Positions 7,871-16,148 of a stretch of DNA of 37,230 nt are shown piece by piece (within the stretch, counting starts at the first letter, position 1; every line of letters begins with the position of its first letter). The notes beneath the pieces are model-generated. The model did not search any database. It was not told where the DNA came from and worked only from the letters and a program-made list of their open reading frames with translations. The position numbers and the translations under genes were made by a program. Source of the DNA: an uncultured Oscillospiraceae bacterium. Its GTDB lineage: Bacteria; Bacillota; Clostridia; Oscillospirales; Acutalibacteraceae. The stretch is taken from NCBI GenBank assembly GCA_910588935.1, contig CAJUSM010000024.1:1-37230 (forward strand), in the 5' to 3' direction.

Positions 7871-8829
7871 GGCTGACATGGGATGAATGGGCCTTTCTGG
7901 TTTTGTGGATCATCAATCTCCTAATTTCCATCGTCTATCTTCTTGTCGGCATTTTTCTGGTTGTCCCTACACAAAACCAAAAAAAGCGGGAAGCTGGCGA
8001 AGAAATTCTCCATGACGGCCGACAAACCTATTTTCTCCGTGCGGGCGTAATGGTGCTGTGTCCGGTGGTAGGGCCTCTGTTCTTTTTCCTCTCCTACTTG
8101 CTATTCAAACTGCTGGTTTGGACCCATCCAGACCTGGAGGATGTTACCTTTAGCAAGGAACGAGTAAAAACCCAACTCCGGGCCGATGAGGAGCGGGAAC
8201 GCGATATGATCCCCCTGGAGGAGGCCATTTCTGTTAATGAAAAAAAGGACCTACGCCAAGTAATGCTAAATACCATTCGGGGGGACATTCATAGTTCTCT
8301 ATCTGCCATTGCCATGGCTTTGAACATTGAGGACACTGAGTCCTCGCACTATGCAGCATCTATTCTCAGCGACGCCCTTAATACTTTCCGAGTGAACGTG
8401 CAAAAGATGTACAAAGAATTAGATGAAGAAGCGGACAACCAGGTAGATGTTGAATCGGAAATGCTCAGCTACATGGATACCGTACTATGTCAGCAGGTAT
8501 TCACTGACATTGAGCAAAGACGGATGGTTGGTATCATGGAGCAGGCAGCCCAAAGTTTTTACAGAAAAGAACCCTTTACCATAACTCCCAAACAATATGA
8601 AGCTCTCTGCCTTCGGTTACTGGAAATTAGAGATTACGAAAAAACAAGCCTTTGGTGCCAGAGGCTTACCACTCAGTACCCTGACGAATTGGCATCCTAT
8701 ACTTGCAGATTGAAACTTTATTTTACCCAGAAAAACCGGGAGGCATTTTTCCAGACCCTCAATTCTTTAAAAGCTTCAGGCGTGCTGGTTGACAGCGAAA
8801 CCTTGGAGCTTATTCGAGTTTTCAGTTGA
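7867..8829 (+). CDS. pelE: PelE-like inner membrane protein with a helical repeat domain
   Basis: A 320-residue protein starting at GTG, overlapping the pelD stop by 4 bases (GTGA), which implies translational coupling. Two membrane segments at about 8-33 and 58-83 are followed by a long cytoplasmic, mostly helical region with TPR-like character toward the end (about 235-315). This is the expected architecture of PelE, which binds PelD and helps assemble the synthase complex with PelF and PelG. Sequence similarity to characterised PelE is weak by eye, so the call rests on topology, size and position. Confidence 0.7.
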   Translation: MRLTWDEWAFLVLWIINLLISIVYLLVGIFLVVPTQNQKKREAGEEILHDGRQTYFLRAGVMVLCPVVGPLFFFLSYLLFKLLVWTHPDLEDVTFSKERVKTQLRADEERERDMIPLEEAISVNEKKDLRQVMLNTIRGDIHSSLSAIAMALNIEDTESSHYAASILSDALNTFRVNVQKMYKELDEEADNQVDVESEMLSYMDTVLCQQVFTDIEQRRMVGIMEQAAQSFYRKEPFTITPKQYEALCLRLLEIRDYEKTSLWCQRLTTQYPDELASYTCRLKLYFTQKNREAFFQTLNSLKASGVLVDSETLELIRVFS

Positions 8830-8875
8830 TTTTATAGACATAAACACCCTAGTTACAGAAAGGAGTGCGGCCTTT

Positions 8876-10705
8876 GTGATATCGCGCCGGAATTTCTTTT
8901 CCATGGTCATTATAATGCTGGTCGTTTTATTTCTCTTCCAGTTTTCCAATGTGGCAATTGAAGCATGGAACGATTACGAAGACAACGAGTATGTGGTCGC
9001 ACTCTCTCAGCTGCCAGGACGAAAGGACGCTTTCCGTTCAGAATATCAACCGGGCAGCCAGCGCCCACTGGTGGTGTTTATTGGCAAAGCCTCCTCTGCG
9101 CAGGGGGAAATTGTGGCTAGCTGGGTGGAATACACTAAATACTCTCTCGTCACCTTCCCTACCCTAACACTATATGAAAGTAGTCGGCAAGATCTGGCCA
9201 CACCTCAGATCATTGCTCTGGACGGAGAAGGGATGGAATGGCAAGACGATAGCTGCACCCTGTTAAAAAATTATGGAGACCAGGGCTCAAACCTAGTATT
9301 TTGCTCTCTACCCGATCCCTCTGTAATTGAAGACAATCGAGAACTACAGCAGCTTTTGGGAATCCGAGAAATAAAGCAAAACTCAGGAAAGGTAACTGGC
9401 ATCCATCTCTATAAAGACTTCCTTTTGGGCGGCGAGGTCATATACAAAGCAGAGGATGAAGAAGAGGAAAAAAAGCAAAACATGGATCTAAATTTCCCAT
9501 GGTATTTGCTTTCTTCTGGCACAAAAGTATACATGCGTGGGATTCCTGAGGACCATACCCTAAAATCTCCAGATCTGCCTGCTGTTATCTGGCGCAACAG
9601 CTTGGGCAATGCTCAGGTTTTCGCTGTAAATGGCAGCTATATGAGTGATACTGCCGGCCTAGGCCTCCTTACCGCGATGACTGCGGAGATGGATGTGTTC
9701 CACATCTATCCAGTGGTCAACGCCCAAAACCTAGTAGCTGCCAATTATCCTGGCTTAGCCTCAGAAAATGGTCAGGAAATGATCCGATATTATGGCCAGT
9801 CTTTGCGTGGCGTATTCCGGGATATCATATGGCCCGATTTGGTAGCTATGTATAAACAAAACCAGCTAGGGCTTAGTTGCTTACTTGCTCCTCAATTTGA
9901 CTATAAAGATATGAACCTGCCGGACCGTGTACAATTCATTTATTACATGAAGCAGTTAAACGAGCAGGGAGCTGAAGCTGGTTTTTCTGCTTTTAGTTAC
10001 ACTGACACACCTGTTTCACAAAAGTTGGCAGAGGATTTCCAATTCCTAGAGGACGCCCAGCTGGACTATGACTTTACCTCCCTGTTCGTAGGAGATATGC
10101 CAGAAGATAAAATCCACTCTGCTTTGGGATGGGAGGGGCTAGATAGTCTGCGTACAGTGGTTGCAGATTTTGATAACAGCGGCCAAGTAGTGGGCTACCA
10201 AACAGATACAGTGACTAGGCAGTGCTCTTTGTCAGATGGAATGGCAGACACCTATATGGAAGATTTTCGCTCGCGCAGCGTGGAGACAGCTCTGGCCTAT
10301 ACCAGTGTGCTGATAGATTTTGCCCAGATTGCCTATCCGCAAAGCGATATAGATACATGGGACGTACTCTCAGATCAAGTAAAAAGCGACCTGACGCGTC
10401 ATAGAAATACCTATAAACACTTTCAAGCCACTACGGTTTCACAGTGCGATGACCTGATCCGTGATTTCCTCGCCCTTGATTACGTTGTCGCCCCAGAGGG
10501 CCAAAAAATTACTCTTCGCCGAAACAATGTAGAAGGTCCTAGCTGGTTTATTCTTAAAATTAATGGCAAAGCGGTAAGTAGCGTGAAAGGCGGCACATTC
10601 ACAAAACTGGAGGATACCGCTTATTTGATTGAGGCCGTTGAGGACTCGGTAACAATCAAGCTGCGTAGCCAGCTAAGCATGGAACAGCGTAATGAAAAAG
10701 ATTGA
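8876..10705 (+). CDS. membrane-anchored extracytoplasmic protein in the PelA position, DUF2194-like
   Basis: A 609-residue protein. The GTG start at 8876 is preferred because AGGAG lies 10 bases upstream; the frame runs back to an ATG at 8789 inside pelE without a ribosome site. One hydrophobic segment (about residues 8-26) anchors a large outside domain. In Gram-positive Pel operons this slot usually holds PelA or its deacetylase part, and proteins of similar size annotated DUF2194 occur there. LLAPQFDYKDMNLPDR may correspond to the start of a deacetylase-like barrel, but I could not identify a convincing set of metal ligands. It may modify or guide the polymer outside the membrane; activity is uncertain. 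Confidence 0.55.
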   Translation: MISRRNFFSMVIIMLVVLFLFQFSNVAIEAWNDYEDNEYVVALSQLPGRKDAFRSEYQPGSQRPLVVFIGKASSAQGEIVASWVEYTKYSLVTFPTLTLYESSRQDLATPQIIALDGEGMEWQDDSCTLLKNYGDQGSNLVFCSLPDPSVIEDNRELQQLLGIREIKQNSGKVTGIHLYKDFLLGGEVIYKAEDEEEEKKQNMDLNFPWYLLSSGTKVYMRGIPEDHTLKSPDLPAVIWRNSLGNAQVFAVNGSYMSDTAGLGLLTAMTAEMDVFHIYPVVNAQNLVAANYPGLASENGQEMIRYYGQSLRGVFRDIIWPDLVAMYKQNQLGLSCLLAPQFDYKDMNLPDRVQFIYYMKQLNEQGAEAGFSAFSYTDTPVSQKLAEDFQFLEDAQLDYDFTSLFVGDMPEDKIHSALGWEGLDSLRTVVADFDNSGQVVGYQTDTVTRQCSLSDGMADTYMEDFRSRSVETALAYTSVLIDFAQIAYPQSDIDTWDVLSDQVKSDLTRHRNTYKHFQATTVSQCDDLIRDFLALDYVVAPEGQKITLRRNNVEGPSWFILKINGKAVSSVKGGTFTKLEDTAYLIEAVEDSVTIKLRSQLSMEQRNEKD

Positions 10706-10756
10706 AAGCGAAGCGATTTCAGTTATTACACTTCTAAATGATACCGCTGTATCACC

Positions 10757-10783
10757 ATTCTCAAACCACTCTGGTTTGAGAAT
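10757..10783 (+). promoter_or_regulatory. strong hairpin between the PelA-position gene and pelF
   Basis: ATTCTCAAACC (10757-10767) and GGTTTGAGAAT (10773-10783) form a perfect 11-base stem with a 5-base loop. It is followed by ACATTTTGG rather than a full T run, so it may be an attenuator, a partial terminator or an RNA processing site. Confidence 0.5.
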
Positions 10784-10797
10784 ACATTTTGGCTTTT

Positions 10798-10831
10798 CGA
10801 GCACTGCTCGGAGTGCCTCTTCAGGAGGAGG
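10798..10831 (+). promoter_or_regulatory. mutually exclusive small hairpins next to the pelF ribosome site
   Basis: CGAGCA/TGCTCG (10798-10810) and GCACT/AGTGC (10801-10805 with 10812-10816) cannot form together. The strong AGGAGGAGG ribosome site of pelF follows at 10823-10831. Confidence 0.3.
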
Positions 10832-10841
10832 AAATTGCAAA

Positions 10842-12290
10842 ATGCGAATTTGTTTGATTGTAGAAGGCTGCTATCCCTATGTAGTGGGTGGCGTATCTAG
10901 TTGGGTACATAGCCTAATACGGTCTTTCCCCCACCAGGAGTTTGTTTTGCTTACAATTGTGGCCGGACGAGAAATGCGCGGAAAGTTTGTTTATGAACTG
11001 CCTGAGAATGTGACAGAAATCCACGAACTGTACTTAAACGATGCCGACTGGGGCAGCAAGCGATGGCAATGCAAAATGACCCGGAAAGAATACATGGCGC
11101 TGCGCAGTCTGCTTTTGGACCAGCAGGCTGATTGGGAAACTCTGTTTGACTTTTTCCATAATCCAGCGGTTTCGGTAAACCGGCTACTAATGGGGGAGGA
11201 TTTTTTACATGCCGTAGCAGAATGCTACAGCCTAAACTACAGCCAAATAGTTTTCTCAGACTTTTTGTGGCAGATGCGTTCCATCTATCTTCCCCTATTT
11301 TTCACCATAAAAATGCAAGTTCCAAAAGCCGACCTGTACCATTGCCTGTGTACTGGCTACGCAGGAATATTAGGCAGCATGGCAAAGCATTTTCATGGAG
11401 GCCGGATGTTGATTTCCGAGCATGGCATCTATACCCGAGAACGAGAGGAAGAACTGGTAAAGGCCAAATGGGTTCAAGAACTGTATAAGAACATTTGGAT
11501 TCACCAATTTCGCAAGCTCTCGCGTGTGGGCTATGCCCGGGCTGATCTAGTTACAAGCCTATATGAACATGCCAGAGAACTGCAGATCGAGTTAGGCTGT
11601 CCGGAAGAAAAAACATTGGTCACCCCCAATGGGATTCAAACCGATCGGCTGCAAAATCTGCCCGGCAAACATATAGAGGACGAAGGGAAAATAAATATCG
11701 GCGCCGTGTTGCGGGTAACTCCCATAAAAGATGTAAAGACCATGATTCAGGCTTTTGCCTTTGCCAAAGAGCGGGAAAAGGATTTAAAGCTCTGGATTAT
11801 GGGCCCTTGGGAGGAAGACCAAGAGTATGCCCAGGAATGCTTTGATCTGGTAGAAACTTTGGGGGTTTCAGATGTAGTCTTCACCGGCCGGGTCGATATA
11901 CGGGATTATCTGGGACGGATGGACTTAACTATATTAACCAGCATCAGCGAGGGCCAACCTCTTACAATTTTAGAGAGCTATGCTGCCCACAAGCCAGTAA
12001 TCGCCACCGACGTGGGTAACTGCAAGGGCCTGATCTTAGGAGACAAAGATGATTTTGGCCCGGCAGGAATTGTCGCTCATGTAATGAATGTAGAAGAAAT
12101 CGCCCAGGCTATGGTTTATATGGCCCACCACGAACGCACACGGTTAGAAATGGGCGAAATCGGCTATAAACGAGTGATGAACGGCTACCGTATTGAACAG
12201 ATGCGGGAGACCTATGAAGGGATATACCGGGACTTTGCCAAAAGTATGGGACTGAAATGGGAAAATGAAACGAAGAAGGAGAACGCTTAA
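10842..12290 (+). CDS. pelF: Pel polysaccharide glycosyltransferase PelF (GT4)
   Basis: A 482-residue cytoplasmic enzyme, the usual PelF length. The start at 10842 is set by AGGAGGAGG 10 bases upstream; the frame extends back to 10692 but that part lies in the hairpin region and is not family-like. PelF hallmarks are the N-terminal EGCYPYVVGGVSSW, SEHGIYTREREEEL, VTPNGIQTDRL and the GT4 donor-site motif with Glu370 and Glu378 in SEGQPLTILE. Known PelF enzymes use UDP-GlcNAc-type donors to build the Pel chain; the donor here is inferred. The stop abuts the pelG ATG. Confidence 0.92.
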   Translation: MRICLIVEGCYPYVVGGVSSWVHSLIRSFPHQEFVLLTIVAGREMRGKFVYELPENVTEIHELYLNDADWGSKRWQCKMTRKEYMALRSLLLDQQADWETLFDFFHNPAVSVNRLLMGEDFLHAVAECYSLNYSQIVFSDFLWQMRSIYLPLFFTIKMQVPKADLYHCLCTGYAGILGSMAKHFHGGRMLISEHGIYTREREEELVKAKWVQELYKNIWIHQFRKLSRVGYARADLVTSLYEHARELQIELGCPEEKTLVTPNGIQTDRLQNLPGKHIEDEGKINIGAVLRVTPIKDVKTMIQAFAFAKEREKDLKLWIMGPWEEDQEYAQECFDLVETLGVSDVVFTGRVDIRDYLGRMDLTILTSISEGQPLTILESYAAHKPVIATDVGNCKGLILGDKDDFGPAGIVAHVMNVEEIAQAMVYMAHHERTRLEMGEIGYKRVMNGYRIEQMRETYEGIYRDFAKSMGLKWENETKKENA

Positions 12291-13727
12291 ATGGCTGGAA
12301 TCGGAGTTAAGCTAAATCGCTTTTTTTCCAAAAAGTCACTGACCGCCAATATGGCTGGCTTTGTATATAGTGCTGGTGCTACGATTACCCCCATGTTTAT
12401 TGTAATTGGGGTTATTTTGCTGATGAGCGAGATACTAGGTTTTGACACTGTTGGTTACTATACTCGCGAGCTATTTTCGTGTACAGTGCTGTACACCTTT
12501 ATCTTTTCTCTCCTCTCTGCCGCTCCTTTCAACGCTGTGCTCTCTAAATATATGCAAGATGTGATATTTGAGGAGCGATACCAGGACATCCTTCCTTGCT
12601 ACTACCTAGGCTTGGGAATGAACTTAGGGCTAAGCTGCCTGGTGGGGATCCCCTTCTGTTTATGGGAACACTTTATTGGCGGGGTACAGGTATTCTATGT
12701 GTTCACCGGTTTTTGCGGGTATATCTCGTTGGTGCTTGTCTTTTACACAATGATCTACCTTTCCATCTGTAAGGATTACGTGCGTATCTCTTTCTCCTTT
12801 TTGTTCGGGATGCTGACTACCTTTTTGCTTTCCTTAATATTGCGGTTCTGGTGTGGCTGGGGAATCACCGAAAGTATGCTTTTCGCCTTGACGGTGGGTT
12901 TCTTTCTTATTGCCGTATTAGAATATTACGCCATACGCCGGTACTTTATCAAAAACAGCAACCGCTTTAAGCCTGTGCTAAGATATTTTGTAAAGTATTG
13001 GCAACTGGTAGTTATCAACTTTTGCTATACGCTAGGCCTATACATTCATAATTTTGTATTTTGGACCACAGACATGCGCATGGTGCTCGCCAACACCTTT
13101 GTATGCAACCAGCCCTATGATATGGCTACCTGTTTAGCTATGTTTACCAACCTTACCGCCACTGTAATCTTTATTGCTCGTATAGAGATGCACTTTCACG
13201 ACAAGTATAAGGCCTATTCCGAAGCAGTGATCGGGGGCAAATTAGCAGATATACAAAGCACCAAACGCCGGATGTTTGGACAAATGGCCAGCGAACTGAT
13301 GACTTTAGCGCGCATCCAATTTATCATATCTACCGCGGTATACCTAATAATGGTTGTGGTACTTCCCCGATTCGGCTTTGCAGGGATGATAATGCGTATA
13401 TATCCCTGCCTGGCAGCTGGCTATTTCATTCTATTTATTATGTACTCTGAAATCCTGTTTCTTTACTACTTTAATGATATGACCGGAGCAGTTTTAACCA
13501 CCGTCTCCTTTTGTTTGGTTACTTGGCTAAGCAGCATAGCCGCTACCCAGTTGCCAGATATTTGGTACGGAATTGGAGTGGTGATTGGTTCATTTGTTGG
13601 CTTTGCCATTGCCTATTTTCGCCTACGCTGGGTAGAGCGTCACTTAGACGTGATGACCTTCTGCCAAGGTGACCTGTTGAAATGGGGAAAAGGTCCTATG
13701 CCGTCAGGAAAAGTGTTTCAGCGGTGA
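12291..13727 (+). CDS. pelG: Pel polysaccharide transporter PelG
   Basis: A 478-residue integral membrane protein with about 12 segments, of the MATE/Wzx-like MOP superfamily. The opening MAGIGVKLNRFFSKKSLTAN is typical of PelG, followed by a hydrophobic YSAGATITPMFIVIGVILL segment. It starts at the base after the pelF stop. In the Pel complex PelG works with PelD and PelE to move the polymer made by PelF across the membrane. It has no lipid-linked substrate motif. Confidence 0.9.
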   Translation: MAGIGVKLNRFFSKKSLTANMAGFVYSAGATITPMFIVIGVILLMSEILGFDTVGYYTRELFSCTVLYTFIFSLLSAAPFNAVLSKYMQDVIFEERYQDILPCYYLGLGMNLGLSCLVGIPFCLWEHFIGGVQVFYVFTGFCGYISLVLVFYTMIYLSICKDYVRISFSFLFGMLTTFLLSLILRFWCGWGITESMLFALTVGFFLIAVLEYYAIRRYFIKNSNRFKPVLRYFVKYWQLVVINFCYTLGLYIHNFVFWTTDMRMVLANTFVCNQPYDMATCLAMFTNLTATVIFIARIEMHFHDKYKAYSEAVIGGKLADIQSTKRRMFGQMASELMTLARIQFIISTAVYLIMVVVLPRFGFAGMIMRIYPCLAAGYFILFIMYSEILFLYYFNDMTGAVLTTVSFCLVTWLSSIAATQLPDIWYGIGVVIGSFVGFAIAYFRLRWVERHLDVMTFCQGDLLKWGKGPMPSGKVFQR

Positions 13728-13753
13728 TAAACGGAAGGGTTGTGAAGTTATCT

Positions 13754-14158
13754 ATGAGTACATTGAATTTGATACGCCTGGGCGTGATTTTGGTTGGTTT
13801 AATCTTAGCAATTGCTAGCTTTTGGTCTCATGCCGCAAAGAAAATGAATTCCGACCTGGCTGTGGCTTGGTGTATTCTAGGCGTGTCACTGGTAATAATG
13901 GGAGCTGTACCAGTTTTCTCGGCCTGGCTGGGAATGATATCGTTCTGGACCGCTGTTGCGCTATTTGGCGTGGGAACAGCAACCTTAGGGGGCGCCTTTG
14001 AGTTATGTTTGCTGATCTCCCGAGCGTTAACGCAAAACAAAGAGCTGGCGATGCAGATTTCTCTTTTACTCCGAGAAAACCGAGCACTCCGGGATAAAAT
14101 GGATGAATTGGAAAAGTGCGAGGCACAGAACGATGAAGAAAATACTCTTTGTGGTTAA
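13754..14158 (+). CDS. small membrane protein with C-terminal coiled coil, after PelG
   Basis: About 134 residues: three membrane segments (near 8-27, 38-58 and 62-90) and then a charged helix ending LLRENRALRDKMDELEKCEA. The start is uncertain: GGAAGG at 13733-13738 is 15 bases before the ATG at 13754, while a GTG at 13742 is very close to it. Its end overlaps the next glycosyltransferase by 26 bases, so the two are coupled. I do not recognise the family. Its position and topology suggest an accessory subunit of the PelG/PelD membrane complex, but this is inference. Confidence 0.6.
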   Translation: MSTLNLIRLGVILVGLILAIASFWSHAAKKMNSDLAVAWCILGVSLVIMGAVPVFSAWLGMISFWTAVALFGVGTATLGGAFELCLLISRALTQNKELAMQISLLLRENRALRDKMDELEKCEAQNDEENTLCG

Positions 14159-15338
14159 TACTCTAGGCTGCGGTGGAGCAGAAAATGCTTTATTAGCTTT
14201 GCTGAAAGCCCTACAAAGTCAGTACGAGCTAGATTTATTTGTACTGTTAGGCCAAGGTGAACTGGTAAGCCGCCTCCCAAATACTATACGGCTACTGAAT
14301 GAGTCCTATCTGCCCTACTCTGTGTTAACCAAGCAGGGCCGGAAAGCGCTGGTTAAAAAGGGAGTAACGGCAATTTGGGCCGGTGGGCTCCTAAAGCAAA
14401 TGGGATACATATTGCGGAACCTTCTGCCCATGCTTAGCTCTGGCCAGGTGCAATGGGATAAATTGCTGTGGCGTGCAGTTTCTGACGGAGCCCAAAAGAT
14501 TGATTACGAATACGATTTAGCGGTTGCCTGGTTGGAAGGCGGTTCAGCTTACTACACAGCAGAGCATGTAAAGGCTCGAAAAAAAGTAGGTGTGGTTCAT
14601 ATCGACTACGAAAGTGCTGGCTACACTCGCTCTTTAGATCAAGACTGTTGGAAATCCTTTGACCATATCTTTGCTGTTTCTCCAGAAACTAGAGAACATT
14701 TTATAGCGGTATACCCAGAATATGCAGAAAAGGCCGGAGTACTGCCCAATCTGGTCGATCAGGAAGGTATTCGGGCTAGAGCGCAAGAACCTGGGGGTTT
14801 TACAGACAGTTTTCAAAATTTTCGACTGCTCACTGTAGGCAGGCTTACCCATCAAAAGGCAATTGATGTGGCTATTGCTGCCATGGAATTGCTAATAAAA
14901 GCTGGATACCACGCTAAATGGTATGTATTAGGCGAGGGAGATCAGCGGACTGCTCTAGAGAAAAGAATTACCGCCTTAGGATTGCAGGATGATTTTATGT
15001 TACTGGGAACGGTAGAGAATCCGTACCCTTATTATGCCCAAGCAGATCTATATGTACATGCAACCCGATTTGAAGGTAGAAGCATCGCTATTCAGGAGGC
15101 ACAAACTCTGGGCTGCCCAGTTATCGCCTCAGATTGCAGAGGCAACCGGTTCCAGATCCAGGATGGCAAAGACGGAATACTTTGCCCATTGGAGCCTCAG
15201 GCCATTGCACAAGGGATTGCCAATCTATTGGACCATCCTGAAACGCGTAAGCGTCTAGGAATAACCGCCAGCCAAAAAGCTACCACAAAGGCAACGCAAG
15301 TTCAAAACATTTTTCGTGCTATTCTAGAAGAATCGTAA
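14133..15338 (+). CDS. GT4 family glycosyltransferase
   Basis: A 401-residue two-domain GT-B enzyme. The N-terminal VVNTLGCGGAENALLALL is the acceptor-side glycine loop. LLTVGRLTHQKAID begins the donor domain, and FEGRSIAIQEAQTLGCPVIASD carries the EX7E-type donor motif. The start is at 14133 because the family opens MKKILFVVNTL. It overlaps the previous gene, suggesting coupling. Retaining chemistry on a nucleotide sugar is expected; sugar and acceptor are unknown. It may add a side branch to the Pel-type chain or build a separate glycan. Confidence 0.85.
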   Translation: MKKILFVVNTLGCGGAENALLALLKALQSQYELDLFVLLGQGELVSRLPNTIRLLNESYLPYSVLTKQGRKALVKKGVTAIWAGGLLKQMGYILRNLLPMLSSGQVQWDKLLWRAVSDGAQKIDYEYDLAVAWLEGGSAYYTAEHVKARKKVGVVHIDYESAGYTRSLDQDCWKSFDHIFAVSPETREHFIAVYPEYAEKAGVLPNLVDQEGIRARAQEPGGFTDSFQNFRLLTVGRLTHQKAIDVAIAAMELLIKAGYHAKWYVLGEGDQRTALEKRITALGLQDDFMLLGTVENPYPYYAQADLYVHATRFEGRSIAIQEAQTLGCPVIASDCRGNRFQIQDGKDGILCPLEPQAIAQGIANLLDHPETRKRLGITASQKATTKATQVQNIFRAILEES

Positions 15339-15368
15339 AGCTGGCACTTCCCTTAAGGAGATGAGTCT

Positions 15369-16148
15369 ATGAGTCGAAAAGAACTGCTAATTGTGATTCC
15401 TGCTTGTAACGAAGAGGACAATATTACCAAACTGCTCGATCAGCTGGAAAGCGCCCGAATCGGAGAACTAGGTGATATTCTGATCATTAACGATGCCTCT
15501 AGTGATGCTACCGCGAAAATCGTTCGGTCCAGAGGCCTAGAGCTGATCACAAATATTTTCCGCCTGGGCTATGGCGGCGCGGTACAAGTAGGATATAAAT
15601 ATGCAGTTCGTACCGGGTACCAGTATGTAATTCAACTGGACGGAGACGGCCAACACGATGTATGTAATATTCCAGCTTTATATCGCAGGCTACTTTTGCC
15701 CGATGAAAATGGGAATCCACCTGATATCGTACTAGGATCTCGCTTTTTAGATGGGAGCCGCAGCTTTCCTATATCCAGAGCAAAAAAAATGGCCTTTCCC
15801 CTATTCCGCCAGATGATCTTCCTCCTGACGGGCAAAGCAGTTGCCGACCCCACTACAGGCCTACAAGGCTTGAACCGAAATGCCTTTGCCCACTATGCCC
15901 AATATACTAATTTTGACGATAAATATCCTGACGCCAATATGCTAATCCAGATGCTCTTGCTTGGTTTTCGAGTGGTAGAGATCCCTGCCATTATGCATCC
16001 CCGCACCGCGGGAAAGAGCATCCATTCTGGCTGGAAACCGTTGTGGTATATGTTCCGAATGCTATTTAGCATAGCGGCAATTGTGTTTCGTATTCGGGTA
16101 CTTAAAATTGAGAAGGGGGCCCACGAGAGCCATGCTCGCGGTCTTTAA
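15369..16148 (+). CDS. GT2 glycosyltransferase, dolichyl/polyprenyl-phosphate mannose synthase-like
   Basis: A 259-residue GT-A enzyme with AAGGAG upstream. Motifs: VIPACNEEDNI at the start, DILIINDASSDAT near 38 and the metal-binding QLDGDGQHD near 90-97. The FRLGYGGAVQVGYKYA block is typical of DPM1-like enzymes that put a sugar on polyprenyl phosphate. A weakly hydrophobic C-terminal stretch (WYMFRMLFSIAAIVF) may touch the membrane. It may supply a lipid-linked sugar to the multi-pass protein at 17435-19744, which would fit a GT-C enzyme. It overlaps the next gene by 17 bases. Confidence 0.85.
   Translation: MSRKELLIVIPACNEEDNITKLLDQLESARIGELGDILIINDASSDATAKIVRSRGLELITNIFRLGYGGAVQVGYKYAVRTGYQYVIQLDGDGQHDVCNIPALYRRLLLPDENGNPPDIVLGSRFLDGSRSFPISRAKKMAFPLFRQMIFLLTGKAVADPTTGLQGLNRNAFAHYAQYTNFDDKYPDANMLIQMLLLGFRVVEIPAIMHPRTAGKSIHSGWKPLWYMFRMLFSIAAIVFRIRVLKIEKGAHESHARGL

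Noticed and set aside
10692..10841. 50-residue N-terminal extension of PelF
   Set aside because: It covers an RNA hairpin, is unlike other PelF proteins, and AGGAGGAGG precedes the ATG at 10842.
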